A stretch of 64,000 nt of DNA, from positions 1 to 64,000 of the forward strand of contig CAJQUW010008596.1 in the NCBI GenBank assembly GCA_907163375.1, given 5' to 3'. Both the position numbers and the translations under genes were made by a program. Below the pieces are notes generated by a model. That model worked only from the letters and a program-made list of their open reading frames with translations, was not told the DNA's origin and did no database searches. Of this stretch, positions 18,035 through 32,080 are shown in pieces (the stretch's first letter is position 1; each line of letters starts with the position of its first letter). The DNA comes from Prostheceraeus crozeri (lineage: Eukaryota > Platyhelminthes > Polycladida > Euryleptidae).

Positions 18035-18430
18035 TCATGAACGATATACAGGGACTGTTGAAATTATTTCTTCATCACAAAGGGGACAAAATATAGTTTC
18101 CAAGGGTACATAGCATGTAGAACACATGGCAAAATGAGAACATGGCAACAAGAGAAGGGATTTTTCCCGTTCGAAACACCTAATGCAGTTCCGTTCACAT
18201 AATAATTCAAACGTCTCTATTTCTAATTTCTTTCTGAAGTCACTTTCATTGATAAAACATTTCGATAAATCAATTGAAGGTTTCACTTTTTTATCTCCGA
18301 TTCAGAAAGTTCCAATTTCATCCTCCTAATTTCACTGTCTTTATAATGTAGCATTGAGAAATCTTCTATCTAACTACGATCCAAATTAGCATTTATGGTA
18401 TGCTCATCCAGATCCATTAGTCGTTCAACT
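18035..18430 (-). pseudogene. RING-finger remnant of an IAP-like gene
   Basis: The frame at 18035-18286 ends in a C3HC4 RING: C-I-R-C, then L-P-C-S-H-F-A-M-C-S-T-C and C-P-L-C, followed by T-V-P-V-Y-R-S. This compact C-terminal RING with the stop soon after is the style of inhibitor-of-apoptosis (BIRC-type) E3 ligases. Helical sequence upstream (to about 18430) reads on in the same direction but with stops and shifts, and no BIR domain is seen. IAP genes are known passengers of viruses and of some Mavericks; a host-derived fragment is equally possible. Confidence 0.55.
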
Positions 18431-18588
18431 AAATCACCAGCTTTGATATTTTCATTTAGATATGTAACAGTTTCTATAGCCTTTTATCGAATGACCAACG
18501 TTTCTTGCAACAATCCATGAAATTGGGAAACTAGTCATCAATATTCACATCATCAAACAACTTCGCGGTTCGTATTTACATGTTCGAA

Positions 18589-18618
18589 ACATGTTCCGAT
18601 TGGTAATTCGGAACATGT
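18589..18618. repeat. 11-bp inverted repeat ACATGTTCCGA
   Basis: ACATGTTCCGA and TCGGAACATGT form a perfect stem around an 8-nt loop. Further CATGTTCG half-motifs flank it at 18579 and 18626. It may be a terminal repeat of a lost element. Confidence 0.5.
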
Positions 18619-18809
18619 TCCTATCCATGTTCGCATCCACTACCAGCGCGTCCACAAAACTAACTACTGTGGTTTTTATAAAAGCTCAAATATAAATAAC
18701 AATTTTTTCAGTGTCAGTATACAATAACATATGTATACGTTTTTTAAAATGGAGCGCGAGCATGAAATGATGCAAGGGACAATTTGTTTTAACAGACGAT
18801 TTGTAATCT

Positions 18810-20770
18810 GTGTCATTACAACTCCCAAACTTTTATAAAGCCGATTACATCCGTATTAATAATATTTTAAGTACAATTGACTGGTCGGATATTTATCGGA
18901 GTGCTCCGACAACACAGTGCTTTTGGGACAGTATCTGCTCTATTTTGAATGGAATTATATGTGACGAAAGTCTTGTTCCTTTAACGCATAAGCGCAGTAC
19001 TGCCAAATATCCAAAATACGTCCGCCGCCTTCTTCGGAAGAAACGCATGCTTTACAATTCCAGAAGGAGCAATGATTGCTTATAAGAACGCCTGTTCTGA
19101 ATGCAAGACAGCTGTTCATCGATATCAATGTACATATGAGGCAAAAATGCTCCAAACAATTATTTTCTTACGTACGCAATCGCTTAGGCCTGCAATCAGT
19201 GATACCTTCTCTGACTGACGAAACTCTGCAAACAATGCAATATATGATAATCATGAAAAAGCCTTGAAATTCAACGATTATTTTGTGTCTCTTTTGGTTG
19301 ACGATGATTGCTTGTCGCCTGACTTCGAGTTACTTACTGACAAGTCTCTCAGTAATGCTGAATTCCCCGCGACGTAATCATGAAGAAGCTTCTGCTCCAA
19401 CCTCCGAAGTTCTCAATTACTCCTGATATTTACCCTCCTATTTTTTTGAAGAATCTTGCTTCTGTTTTGGGAATTCCTTTCCAATTATTATTTGAGTCCT
19501 CTTTCTCTTCGGGATATTTGCCTATCATTTGGAAGCAATCAACTATTATACCGTGCTTTAAAAAAAGGAAACAAGTCTCATTTATCTAAGTACAGGCCCA
19601 TTGCCTTGACTAGTGTTGTCTGCAAAGTCATGGAATCTATCATCACAGACAAGCTTTCTAAGTACCTTGCCACAAATAGCCTTCTATCCGACGACCAGCA
19701 CGGATTTATTAAGCAGAGATCACCATGCACTGAACTCATAACCTCTTTAAATCAATGGACTCTGGCAAATGACAGCAGGTATCAGACTTATGTAGTCCAC
19801 ATCGACTTCGCACGAGCTTTCGACTCGGTATGTCATCGCAAGCTCCTTCTCAAGTTGACTGGCTTTGGTATAAAATTTGAACTTTACAGATGGTTGGAGT
19901 GTTATCTTTCTGGCAGAGTGCAACAGGTACGCATTGCTGATAATACATCCAATCTACTTCCTATCAAGAGTAGCATCCCACAGGGATCTGTTATCGGGCC
20001 ATGGCTTTTTCTTATGTATATAAATGACATTACTACGACGGCTGATAATGATTGCACAATTAGGTTATTCGCAGATGATGTGAAGATTTATCAAGTCATC
20101 AAGGATGACTACAACAAACCTCTTCGTGATACGCTTTCCCGACTTACAAAGTAGTCGAACTCCTGGCAGCTGACACCTTCAATCGATAAGTGGCAAGTTG
20201 TTACATATAAAGGTAGAAAAAATACAAATGATCCAGTCTACATGTACTTTTTAGATGGCACCCCCATCAACCGATCAACTCATGTGTGTGATATTGGTGT
20301 GCATTTTTCAAGTACGAGTAGTTTATCCTTTTCTACTCATTGTCAAGCTATATCATCCAAAGGTTTATCTCGTGCTTATTTGATACTGAGGACTTTTTCA
20401 AGTAATGATCCTGACGTTCTCATGAAGGCTTATTGCACGTTCATCCGTCCTATTATGGAATATTGTACTCAAATCTGGAGCCCACATTTGATTAAAGACA
20501 TAATCGTAAAATACTCGTAAAATTGGTTGAGAAAGTTCACCTATTGATCGTCACCACAGTGATCCAAGAAAGTTCTTTTTTTGTCATCGAGTTTTAAGAA
20601 TATGGAATTCTTTACCGGAACATGTTGTCTCATCACCGTCCCTTTTGATTTTTAAGAGACGCCTGAAAACTTTTGACCTCACACCATTTTGTGTAATTTT
20701 TCATTGAGTTGTGTATTAGGCCCAATGTAAGCGTTCTCTGGAACCATTTGTGGCCTTTTGCTTTTGCAAT
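18810..20770 (+). pseudogene. CR1-like non-LTR retrotransposon, 5' truncated and decayed
   Basis: The region starts in the linker upstream of the RT (Y-P-K-Y-V-R-R-L-L-R-K-K at about 18999) with no endonuclease. The RT core in the 19456-20154 ORF has Y-R-P-I-A-L-T-S, V-H-I-D-F-A-R-A-F-D-S-V (motif A), S-I-P-Q-G-S-V-I-G-P-W-L-F (motif B) and L-F-A-D-D-V-K (motif C). The thumb follows after a TAG at 20152. At least four frameshifts and stops break it (near 19085, 19265, 19378, 19560). An AATAAATGAAATAAATAG-type A-rich tail near 20770 marks the 3' end. It is an old, dead copy on the plus strand. Confidence 0.8.
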
Positions 20771-20774
20771 AAAT

Positions 20775-23700
20775 GAAATAAATAGATACAAAAAATAATG
20801 TTTCTACAATGATTTTTTGACAAGGAAGGATTATATATAAAATTATTTTTCCAATGTAAAATCTCGATTCAAATCTTTCAGTTCCTTCAGTTCCTTTGTA
20901 TAGAGAGCATATGCGCACACTACAGCAGGCTCATGATCAAAAGACGAAACGCTGCAGATATTCATTTAAACTGTTTTAGTATGATTAGGTCGAAGAATAT
21001 ACAGGTGTATCTGCATATCGCCAGACATTGTTCCTGTAATGTCACCTGCAGTTACTATTATGCTAGTAAATCTGAATTAAAAGTTTTATAGAACACCTGT
21101 GTTTTTAAAGCAGTATGAAGCTTACATATTCAAATACCCCAGTTCTAGAATTTGTTTTGAAAGTTGGAAGATATTAGAATATTCGTCCTTACTTTAAGGG
21201 TGCTCTTTCAACAATCATAGCAGACATGGGAGATGGTCATACTTAATGTTCCCGGTAACTAAAATTATCTTTCATACATTTCCGTGACCACAGTACCAGT
21301 GTAAGCGTGGTAACATATTACGGATAATAGTTACAAAAGTCTTTTCCACACTCCCGTGGAAGTCACATTTTCTATCCAGCTTTCATCATAACACAAATCT
21401 GCATGAATTTCAACCCAAAAGCAACACAATCTGTGTGAACTTTAATGACATTCACAGTGACAAGTTTGACCCTTGGAAATTATTCCACAGCAATTAGGAG
21501 TACCGCAAATCAATTTCATAAGACCGATTTATTGCAAATGAAATATTAAAACCCTCATCATGCCAAAATTGTTAAAAATGGGGATTATGGTAAACTTCCT
21601 GACGTAAAACCTGTGTACCGCGATCCAATATTTCTCACACACATACAATGATGAGTGCGACGAGGCAAATATATGAGAATCATGCGAATATAAAAGCACA
21701 TATATAAAGATAGATAGAAAATAAAAAAAACTCATAAACAATATAAAATCCTTTAGGCCTATTAGGCAATTTTGTGAATACATTTAATGGGAATTGTTCA
21801 GAACCAGTGAAAATGCATACTATAATAGACTGGACAGGGCATGGAATGTCTATTATGAATGAATTAGGTAGCTGGATCAAATTGTCATAAAGTATGAGCG
21901 ACTGGAGCCCTTGGCCACCTTGAGGACCTGTTGCACTACCTGCTCAGTTGCAGGTCGCATAACGACCACCAGGGGTAACGGGCGAAATACTGGTCGCGAG
22001 TAAGGTGGCCGTCTGACTGAGGTGTTCTATAAGTGGGGCTCCTATGTGGACGTACATGTATTAGTTCATCTGTCCTATTTAATATGGGCCTAGCATAATA
22101 TAGCCTACTTATAGACACCACAAAATTATTTCATGTGGACATAAAATTGAACTGCCATGTAGAATTTGACACTTTGATGAATAATTTGCGCTATAATGCT
22201 TCCTCTGCAATCTGCATCATATTGGACAAAGCTGATGAATGCGAAAAAATATTCTGACAATCAGCATGGTATTTCTACAAAAAATGTTGTACTATTTTGT
22301 GACCCATGAAGCCCAACTTTAAGTTGGAAGTTGATATTTGCGAAGATTATGTCATGATACATTATAAAAAATACCTGCTGACAACTGTAGATTATTTGAG
22401 GACATGTTATTCAATGAACCAAGTAATGGCCTATATTACGAATAAACTGCGTTCACCGTTTTGTGAATCTCAGAAAGGGAAACAAAGAAATAAATCCGAA
22501 AAAACACGTGGTTGGTGAGATGGCAAAGCAAGCAAATCCGTCGTTTAGAAGAGTTTTGAATTGGTCGTGCTGAAGAAAAGTGATTCTGAGGATTTTATGA
22601 TTTAAAAGAGGTTACTCTGATGAGTTCAAACATGAGAGAATTGCTTATTGGAAACTTTGAATGATAATAGGAATGTTATGGATATGGAAATACAAATCAA
22701 TAAGTAATACAAAACAGTGCAGAAAAAATCCGTCACTAAATGCAGACGAAGATCTAACACTCATTTTTGGGAAGACGAATTGTGGCGCAATGAAGTGAAG
22801 TCCGATGGAACGAAACGCATAGACCACTTGACAGACCCAGATGTAGATCTTCAACAAAATCTTCAATTTTCCCACCAATAAAAACAATTGAGCCTCATTT
22901 CTTATATACTATTGTAGTGTTAATCTTGCTTCCTCAAGTCAGACTCAGATCATAGAATGCCCATAACAGAAGGATGGATGATGTCAGCAGTGCTTCACTT
23001 GATAAATGAAAATAGAGATAGAAATCATCTTGTTATTTCGGAATGGGTTCGTAGGCCCTAAGCCGTCAAGTCTACAGAGCTTTCATGCGGGATGCGAAGG
23101 TTGTGAACCATTGCGGAGGTAAACATGCAATGTTAGGGTTTGGTTCATAGTTTGTATATGAAAATCAAAAACAGACATTCATAGCCTTATCAATAAATAG
23201 TATTATGCGAAGTACTTTCAATACGGAGATATGATATCATAGTGACTTACTTTCTTGACAAAATCTATGATTCACATGAATCGTGTACTATGCGAGCATG
23301 TTTAATGCTATTGTGTAAAAAATGTATTAATGCGTTGTGTGAGAATTCGCATATGATTCCCATAAACATTTGGTTTGGTGTGGGAATGAAAAAGCGCTTC
23401 ACACAGTACCTGCCTTATCCTAGCCATGATCCTAGGTACGAGCACCGACACATAGGACTGTGTACGTAAGTGTCAAATTTCTTTTTAATGCAATTATCTC
23501 TAACTTTGAAAGAAGGAATCATAAAATAGCCATGTTTTTTCATCATAAGGCAAATTTCATTAACAAGTCACAGCAAGAAAATCGCGCGATTCATTCCGTC
23601 GCACGATTAATCGAGCGGAATCGATAAACTATGCCTGCCTCTGATATAGACTAGTTCCGATAAGCTAATAAGACATGTCGCCTTGGTGGGCTGCTGGAAT

Positions 23701-26700
23701 GATTGATATCTGCGCGCGTGCAGTAGTCGGATGGGATCACTATTGTAGTCTGCTCTATACATGCAGATTTCAACACACGTGGATTTCTGACTAAACGCCA
23801 CTGATTAAATCGTTTCCTTCATGACAAATGGCAGGGGTCAAAGCGGACGACTCCCGGCATCCCTGGTGGTGTGGTACGGATACTGATGTTCCCTATGATC
23901 CGATCATCAATGGATCTCAGAGATGGTACTTCTCAAAAAAACAACTAATGTTCGTGAAGTATGAGGCTGCAAAGCAAAATCTAAAAATGTATCTAAAACT
24001 GAAAACGCCGTTGAGTCATAAATGATCGCTTCGGCATCAGAGTCAAAGTGCATTCTCAACAGAATCAAAGTGATGGAGACTTTACAACTCTTGATGTTTT
24101 GTCAAAATACATTTACGTAATCGAAATTGATAGTCTTCTTATTCTCCCGCACCTAATTACGTGCGCTTCGATAAGCCCTCGACCAAGAACGATAACGCAA
24201 TTTTTGAGCCGCTCCGTTTTATATAGAAAAATAATTTTCTTGCATACTCTTCAAATCTCATTTGAGATTTCTTCTTTGAAATCGTGTCGAAAGCAAAATA
24301 AGAAGCCCCTGGATTTCTTATAGCTTCATGTTATTTTTAGAAAAGCACAACTTTCTAATATCATTTTATCTAAAAATATTGAAGCATTATCTCCAAAAAA
24401 TAGGCAGAAGCTTCATATTTCACAAGGACGATCAAAAATGATCTCCGGCGATTCTCATTAGTCTTCAAAGATTTATCGAGAGATCTCAGCATCACTTAAA
24501 TTTTATGGAATCAACGACGACGGATAAATTTCTGAAGTGAAATGAAAACCAAATTGTTCACGTGCCAAACAAAATACCTCGCGTGTTTCCGATTAAGTAT
24601 GTCAAAAATTAAGTCATATAATCTGTTGAAATATTTTGGTTTATGAACGTTGTTAATTCGTCTGTAATTATTTAAAGCTATTTTGCCTGTGCACAAACGT
24701 CATTTACTCGATATCTTGAGACGCAATCAGCAATTCTGGATGATGCGTTTGCTAGTGGCGTCAATTTTGATCCGCCAACTCTGAGAAGGAGAAATCGGTG
24801 CTTCAAAGTGAGTCTGGTGCAGAAAGCATTTCGTGGCCAGGCGAAAGTAGTTACCAAAAAAGTAGTTTGGGTGTGATGAGAAATTTCTTTCCTAAGTTCA
24901 GACCAATGTCAAAATGGCTTCGAAATCATCTTAATATTTTGCAAAGTTGAAAAAAATGTAATTGTATCCAAAGATATTTGTGTCATTTATGCTAATATAT
25001 TAGTGGTGGAAATAATGTAGATAGAGATTTTAATTTCGAGAAGAGTTTTCAGTAAAACTGTCTGAAGAAGACATTTAGCGGAGGATGATATTTTGCGATT
25101 CACAGTTCATTTTTCGGTTGTTTAAGTTCTATGCTGAAGTTTTAGACACAATACTGAGTGACGTGATTATTTCCTTGAAGCAAATAGACAACAGGATTAT
25201 TCTCATAATTCGTCCGCATCACAGATCATTCACAAACAGTAGTATCTTGATAGCAAACTTCGCTGGCATCGCCCCAGCGAATTATTATTATCTCTCTCGA
25301 ATTATGAGTACTAGTGGCAATTCAGAGTTGCTGTGGGACGCGAATTTTCATTCTTACAGCTTTCATGTACCACAAAAATCTCTATGGGAACTTTGTCATT
25401 GTGGGAATTCCCGCATACCGCATGAATGCATCATTTTATACAATAGTATCAAGTTGTTCGTGTGCACGATTTACATGAATCTTATACACGCTGTCAAGAA
25501 TAATATGCACCTATGATTGTATCTCCGCATTGTGAGCATATAAATTCATTGATGAGAATATTAATGCCTTATTCACATTTATTATGCGCAACATAATTAT
25601 CACTGACCCTAACCCGGTAACAGCTAACACGCTCATTTAGCCTGCACCAAATATATGTAGATTTGCTTATGTCTAGCAAACCCTAATATCATTGAAAGCG
25701 GCCTTTACATAATGTCTTTAACCTTCTTCATTAAAGAAACTACGGATTTCGTCAAAAAATTATTTATGGATAAACATCGATTTAACAATGCGGCTCGTAT
25801 ATTCATCATGTTGTAAAGTATCAAGATATAGGGCGTTTAAGAATCTCTCTCACATAGCTTTAAATAATGAATTCATTTACCAAAGCTTGTGATGAATTCA
25901 GATCAGTGCTCGATTACTTCGCTACGTAGATTTGAATTATGCGGTATGATAGCAAACTGCGTTATCTATAAGAGCATCATATTGTTTCAGATATTTCTGA
26001 TCAGGAATTCATCCCAAAATTCCTGACGCTTATCTGTGATGTGAATAAGAAATTATTCATGAACTTTGTTTGATTTATTTTCGATCCGTTAATAGGCACT
26101 GCAGTAAATTTGTGACTGAACAAATAATGCGATCAATCAATCAAACAGATTTCATTTACGCCAGACTTACAGGCTTACATGTAAATTGATTGATGCATAA
26201 ATTCCATGCAGTTCAACATTAATGTTTTTCAGGCAATTTCGCATTCTTTTGTTCTCTTGCATTTAATTTTGCGAAGTTTAACCTCAGACGTCCTAGAAAT
26301 TGTTAGAAAATGAACTCGGATGAAAGCGAGAACATTCAATTAGGAAATTGTATTCGTTTCATCGAAGCATAAATCACAAGAAAATTGTCAACTTGGGGAG
26401 CACCCAATTCCGAATGGTACATTTTTGCATCAACACCGAATCCTGTATCCTTAAGGCCAGATGTCAGGGAGTTTTCGGATCAAGTGGCCGTAAACCACAA
26501 ATTCGATAACGGAAAAATTCCACAGCTTTATCGTTTTTATGATTTGGGAGAATTGAGCTGAGCGAGGCTAAAGCGATTCATTTAGGAAGCAAAAAGTGTT
26601 AAACAAATCACAATGTAGAGGAAGGTATTTAGTGGAGAAAAAGTCAGTTCATGGAATTTTTCAAGCGTTGTTGTTAAGTAGAGAAGGAGCTGATTATGCA

Positions 26701-29700
26701 AATTCGTCAGATTGTTAATTTCATTTCCTCGAATGAGTGCTATAATTAGGCATAAATAGGTAAATATGAAACTTGAATAGTGGTGCTTCAGATCATTTGC
26801 GAATACGAAGTATCTAAGAATTTGATATTAAAGGTTCGTATACAAAACATCAGATCTTCAAATTGTTGAAATTAACTGATAAAGCTCAAGCATTATTAGA
26901 TAAAAGTGGCAATCTGAAGTTGTTAATGCGATATCCTACCATGCTCCCACCACCTCCCATCAGCACAGAAAAACGCTGGTGATCTATCATTAACAAACTA
27001 ATATAAGATAACATCTATGATGATATATTTAAATACTATGCAGTGAATGGCGAAAACGAGTGAAATAGACTAAGTATGGCAAGCTATTTTCCAAACTTGA
27101 CATTTTTTACTGCAACACACTTAGCCGCATTTTACCCTCGCGATTTTGAACTTTGAAAACGTGGGGAAACTCCGGCAGCCACCTCCAATTTTGATGTTCG
27201 TAAGATTCAGTCATTCCCAAAATTACTCTACAACACATTTGCTCGTTCTAACGATGGCATCAGTTTTCAACCAATTCGGTGATCTTGTTACTATAAAATG
27301 AGTAGTAGTTTAAAATTCGAACTCTATTTCTTTTCAATAAATCGACTTTTTGAGTATCTGCTGGAAATTTATTAATGTTAGATGATTATCAAAGAACGAT
27401 TTGTTTTGATCAGCTATGTTGTGATTATGCTTGGTTGCATTCGTATAGTTAAGAGGTGTTGAATACCTCTCAATTTTGAAAATACATTCGCAAATTACGT
27501 GCAGTTTGTATCTTAGAAGAACGACAGAGACCTCTCATCCAAATGAATTAATGTATCAACACTAATTGTGAGGCATGACATTCTCTCCATTTTGTGGCTT
27601 GGGATCCCAAGTATCCCACTATTTGTAGCACAAAACTGACAGTATCAGTTGCAAAGCTATTATGAGAAGTGCTTAGCGTATACTTCTATAATTCATGTAA
27701 TAACTACATAATGCATTCGTGAATGAATGAGCATGTTAACTATAACTTCATTTGCACTTTGTCAATGGTCAACCAGTGATTTGAATAGATTAGCTTAATT
27801 GTAAAACATTGACAAAAATTCTAGATTTTCAAAAAGTGCTTTTTTCAATTTTTTTTCAATGGTCAATTTTTGATGTTCCCATAGTCAAAATATGGTTTGC
27901 TTATTAGAAATACGTAGAAGCCAAAAGTTCGCACCTACTATAGGTTTTGAGAAATATCAAAAGATGCTAAGGTGATACCCCTCTCCGAGCAAAAAAGTGT
28001 CCCCTGTCTTAATACGCACCGAGATCCCGTTGCCGATTCGTTCCTCTTCAATGCCTAAATATTTGCTCCGAATTACATGAAAATCGCAATACAACATATT
28101 TCGTGTATGAATTTTCTATCAATTTTGTACTCATCATAGATATCTTTAGTTTCCAACTTTCACACGAGTCTTCATATCCTCTACTGTCCAGACAGTATAG
28201 ATCGCATACAGCTTTAGGATTTCGATGTCATGTCAAAACGTTTGTCGAATATTTTAGCAATGACCAATTTTCGTAACCATTATTCCTAGTCATTTTAAAA
28301 CTTTGGGTCTTTTTTCTTTATGATCGTTTCACAGACATGTTATAACGTTTACTTTTGAAAATCTTCCATACTTAATACATACATTTTTTATTTGAATTTT
28401 GTGCATAATCACTCTTATCAATATCAATTTGCACCTGCTCAAAAGTGACCTTTTAGTACAATAAATTATTTTGACATCATAAATAGCAATTATCGATAAA
28501 TGTATGCAAACTTAACCGAAATTCGGTAAAATATGTTTTTTTGAAGTTTTGAAGGCACACTAAAACTGATAGTCATAAATGCCTATGTCAAGCGCATTAG
28601 TCTCAAGAGGACCACAGCAAAAATGTGACAAGAGGCTCAATTCCCCTCCTTCGGCATGGATAGGGTTTTAACATGACAAACTTAGCGCCTTGAGTCAACC
28701 TTTCAACTGTTGATGCCGCAAACGGAACTCACAAATCTGTATGCATCACAATAAAGGAATTTTCTTGTAATCAAACTGCATGGTTATAATTAATGAATAT
28801 GAACCAAACATTGCTAAAATTGACAATTGAGTATAATAATTATTATGTTTAAAGTATATCTAATCATATGTGCAGGTTAATAATGATAATTGCCCGCATG
28901 CTGCGTCTGTGTTAGCACATTAATGTCTGACAGTTATGAGATATTCGATCAATTTTGCATAGGTTACAATGAGTCATTTTTCTTTGACTGTGTGATACCA
29001 GTGCATGAATGATTCGCATTCCATTTGAAAATACACGGTCTTCATTATCTTTATGACAGTAAGCCAGTAAGCTATCGCAGTCATGAACATACTTATATTT
29101 TTTACGCAATTTTTTATTCACCCGCAAATATACATGAGCGAGAGAAACGAGAAATGCTTCGAAAATTCTCGATTGACACTCGCATGACACTTGATGTGAA
29201 TCCTCTCGCTTTTATGCGCGCTAGCTATGTTTTAACTGTGATGCTTATTAACTGCTTTAGATGCAGTACGCTCTGTTTGTTGATTTAAAGAAAAAATATT
29301 GTTGATATTTTATGTAAATTATGCAGGTAGACTAGTATTTGGGCTCATGAGGCTTTTAATGGTATTAGGCGTAGAGGTAAACATTATATAGTATTAAATA
29401 TGAAAGTTATGTGCGCTCCTATCTCCGAAAAATATGCGGTACAATTTTTAGATTATTCCAGATATTTTCACAGGAAGATCCATGTTTAAGTCTTAGATTA
29501 TCAGGTGGACGTAATATTTCCATACATAAATTGGCCAAATAATTAATTATGACTGCGAGATGGGTCATTCACTCCCATGTACAATTTGGACAGTTTTACG
29601 TTCATTTCAACCTCAAAATAGGAACATCGAAAAATTTTCGTTCTATTCAAATTATCATTTGGATACTTTTGAAAAAATCAATTACAAAAATTGCATTTGT

Positions 29701-29788
29701 TTTTGCTTATCGAAAGAATGTACCTAAACCTAATGGAAAGCAACAGAATATAAATTATACTTGCACAAAACAGTGACAGAAACTAATC
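20775..29788. other. Long gene-free region
   Basis: About 9 kb at background composition. Only short ORFs (up to 143 codons, 25085-25516) without recognisable domains are present, and I support none of them. A slightly GC-richer patch at 21900-22060 contains GGCGAAATACTGGTCGCG, which recurs in near-identical form near 54029, so it is probably a decayed dispersed repeat. No RNA gene was recognised by eye. Confidence 0.5.
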
Positions 29789-30075
29789 TTAAACATAAGC
29801 ATGTTCGATCTCGGAGGGGCCAATGGGAGGTCTTCTTTTTAGGATGGTTTGAGCGTTCTTACGTATCAGAGTCACCGATATTTCACCATTAATTGACTCC
29901 TTTCATTCCGAAACCATGGTATTAGTCTGGGTTGAAATTCTCTGTGTGATGCGCTCCATAAATGTCTTAGCCTCCTCACCGAACACTCCATATGGACTCA
30001 CTGCAAATGGGAGGCAAACCCATCCCAGTTCGCCACATCTTTCGCGACTTTGCGCGAGATTTCTCTACAAAAATC
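29789..30075 (-). pseudogene. RT C-terminal fragment, same family type as 5564-7964
   Basis: One frame with a single TGA reads a conserved-looking tail: G-W-V-C-L-P-F-A-V-S-P-Y-G-V-F-G-E-E-A, then I-S-V-T-L-I-R-K-N-A-Q-T-I-L-K-R-R, ending at a TAA (29789-29791). As I recall the family, this P-x-x-V-x-x-Y-G...L-x-R-x-N-A-x-x-L-x-R pattern closes RT proteins like the one at 5564-7964, whose own tail is missing here. It is 5' truncated. Assignment is from pattern memory and needs a search. Confidence 0.5.
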
Positions 30076-30886
30076 AAGACCCAAAGGAGACTAATATGTG
30101 AAAATCTCGATCGAGACAAGGAATAAGATTTCTCTAGTCTTGCCCATGTATACCCTCAAGCCGCCCGTCCATTGAATTTGACTTTAAAATTAACTGTAGT
30201 TAATTGTTAATGGTTAATCGGAGTCTAACAATGAAAGGCGCTCAACATTCAGCTCCATTAAAAAGAAATCGAATGTGCTTTACTGAAAGGACATTTGAAC
30301 GATTTAATACAGAGACTGCTGCTCTTTTTGGCCACTGTATGAATGTTAAATCAATTATCAAATTCTATTTCGATGAAAGTGTTTACTATTTAAGATCCAT
30401 TAAAGTAGCGTCTGCCCCGTATGCCGCTACATTTTCGTGGATATGCTCTAGAGGATGATTTTCAAGTGCAAGTATGTGGTGCTTGTGTTCATGCGTGCCA
30501 GAGCATGTTCTTTTCATCCACCCTTTTGCACTTCACAAATCGACAGCCTGAAGCACTGCTTTGATACGTAGAAGATAGAATGTCCATAGCATGCTACATG
30601 TAAGTTTACAATGTTACATATTTTGCATTGTGCCACAGATATCTGTCGACATCAACTTCATTCTGTGAAAGAATTGAAGAATTCGAATCCTCCTCCGAGA
30701 CAAACCATGGATGGACGATAGGATTACTAATGGTAAATTTGCAACTAGAACATTTATGATGTGAACGAAAGCTTCCGGTGCCCGTCAACTACCCTACAAC
30801 ATACTCCTCAATTACAAGGATCTCACTTAGGGTTAAAACATGGGTTGATCTAATGGCATATCTTGGAAAACGCCTTAAAAGGCATG
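30076..30886. other. Gene-free flank of the Polinton insertion
   Basis: One 84-codon ORF (30204-30458) shows no known domain. The last six bases (30887-30892, TTTGAT) are the left target duplication of the next element. Confidence 0.4.
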
Positions 30887-30892
30887 TTTGAT

Positions 30893-30938
30893 AGTAGTGT
30901 TCAAATGTCCGTTTAGCGGACACGGGGATGTCTGTGAA
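30893..30938. repeat. Left terminal inverted repeat
   Basis: Starts AGTAGTGT, contains TCCGTTTAGCGGACACGGGG and ends near GTGAA. It pairs with 38244-38289 over 46 bp with a few mismatches and one compensating indel. TCCGtttagCGGA inside it is itself a small palindrome. Confidence 0.85.
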
Positions 30939-31034
30939 GTGATGCCCATATGATTTTGAAGCGCGGAATGAACAAAATGGCCCACTAGGAATTGGTCTGC
31001 ATAGCACAGACGTTCCCTGTGGACTATAGGAGAG

Positions 31035-31790
31035 ATGGTAAACAGATATATTTCATTACTTCGTTTATAGACAATTACCAGTTCTTGTCATCCTCACTAG
31101 CGACCCTGGCGGGCAATTTAGATAGTCTGCCTATTACCCGAACTATGCTTCGGCACTTTTCTAATTCGGGTGAGGATCTGCTCCGACGGAAGGGTGTCTT
31201 TCCGTTTTCCTATTTTTACCCTATGGAGCGCCTCCAGGAGACCTCTCTATCATCAGGAGAGGCGTTCAAATGTGACTTGACCGGAGGCGACTGTTCGCCG
31301 ATGCCGATGAGCACGAGCAGACGGCATGGACGATGTTCCGGTGTAGAACGTTTGGGGATTACATGAGACGTTATTTAGAGTTGAACGTGAATCTACTTGC
31401 TGATGTGTTCGAGGCCTCTAGAGAGCTGACGCAGAAGGAGGATGGTCTTGAACCATGTCAGCTCATCAGTCTTCCCGGTATATAATACACGTTATCATTC
31501 AAAATGACGGGAGAGACCATAGATGGAGGACAAATGTGAACAAAAATCTAGTGTCAGAGCTGGGGAGGACACTGTGTTGGCGTATGTGGACGAAAATAAC
31601 CTTTACGGCAGTGCCCTCTGCCAGTATTTGCCTCATTCCAATTTCGAATGGTTGGAGGGAGCGGAGTTGGAGGCACCCAGACCGAAAGATAGCATCATGA
31701 CGTTGCCAGATGATGGAGAGTGGGGTTATATTTTCGAAGTAGACCGTTCTATCCGAACACTGCCTTATGTATCGGTAGCAATTTGCTACT
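31035..31790 (+). pseudogene. Protein-primed DNA polymerase B fragment
   Basis: Three frame segments follow in order. The first (about 31050-31300) has the exonuclease-type F-I-D-N-Y-Q-F-L and then R-K-G-V-F-P-F-S-Y. The second (31298-31478) has Y-L-E-L-N-V-N-L-L-A-D-V-F-E. The third (31550-31760) has Y-V-D-E-N-N-L-Y-G-S-A-L, which is motif A of Polinton/adintovirus PolB, and G-Y-I-F-E-V-D. Breaks lie near 31300 and 31480-31550. The K-x-x-N-S-x-Y-G and D-T-D motifs are missing, so sequence downstream of about 31790 was deleted. It would replicate the element's DNA from a protein primer. The start upstream of 31035 is also gone. Confidence 0.7.
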
Positions 31791-32080
31791 TGTTTTCTAC
31801 TGCACTATCATCAATCACTCTCGCTGTCTGGCAACACGTTTCCCTAGTTGCAGTGGTGTCTTCCGCCATATAAAAATGCGGGTCATGTATTACATTCTAT
31901 CAGTTACAGTCATGTAAACTATGCCTTCAGACGCAGTTTTCCTCCTACATCAACACTCGGCGCTGGTGGAAGAGGCGAAGAGGCGAAAATGAAGAAGAGT
32001 AGAAACCGGGTCTCGTTCAAATATGTAACGCCGCCACGACTTTCTATCATACTTATGTCGCCACGTGGAAAACCACCCAC

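Noticed and set aside
25085..25516. 143-codon ORF as host gene
   Set aside because: No domain, splice context or conservation evidence; composition is like the gene-free flanks.
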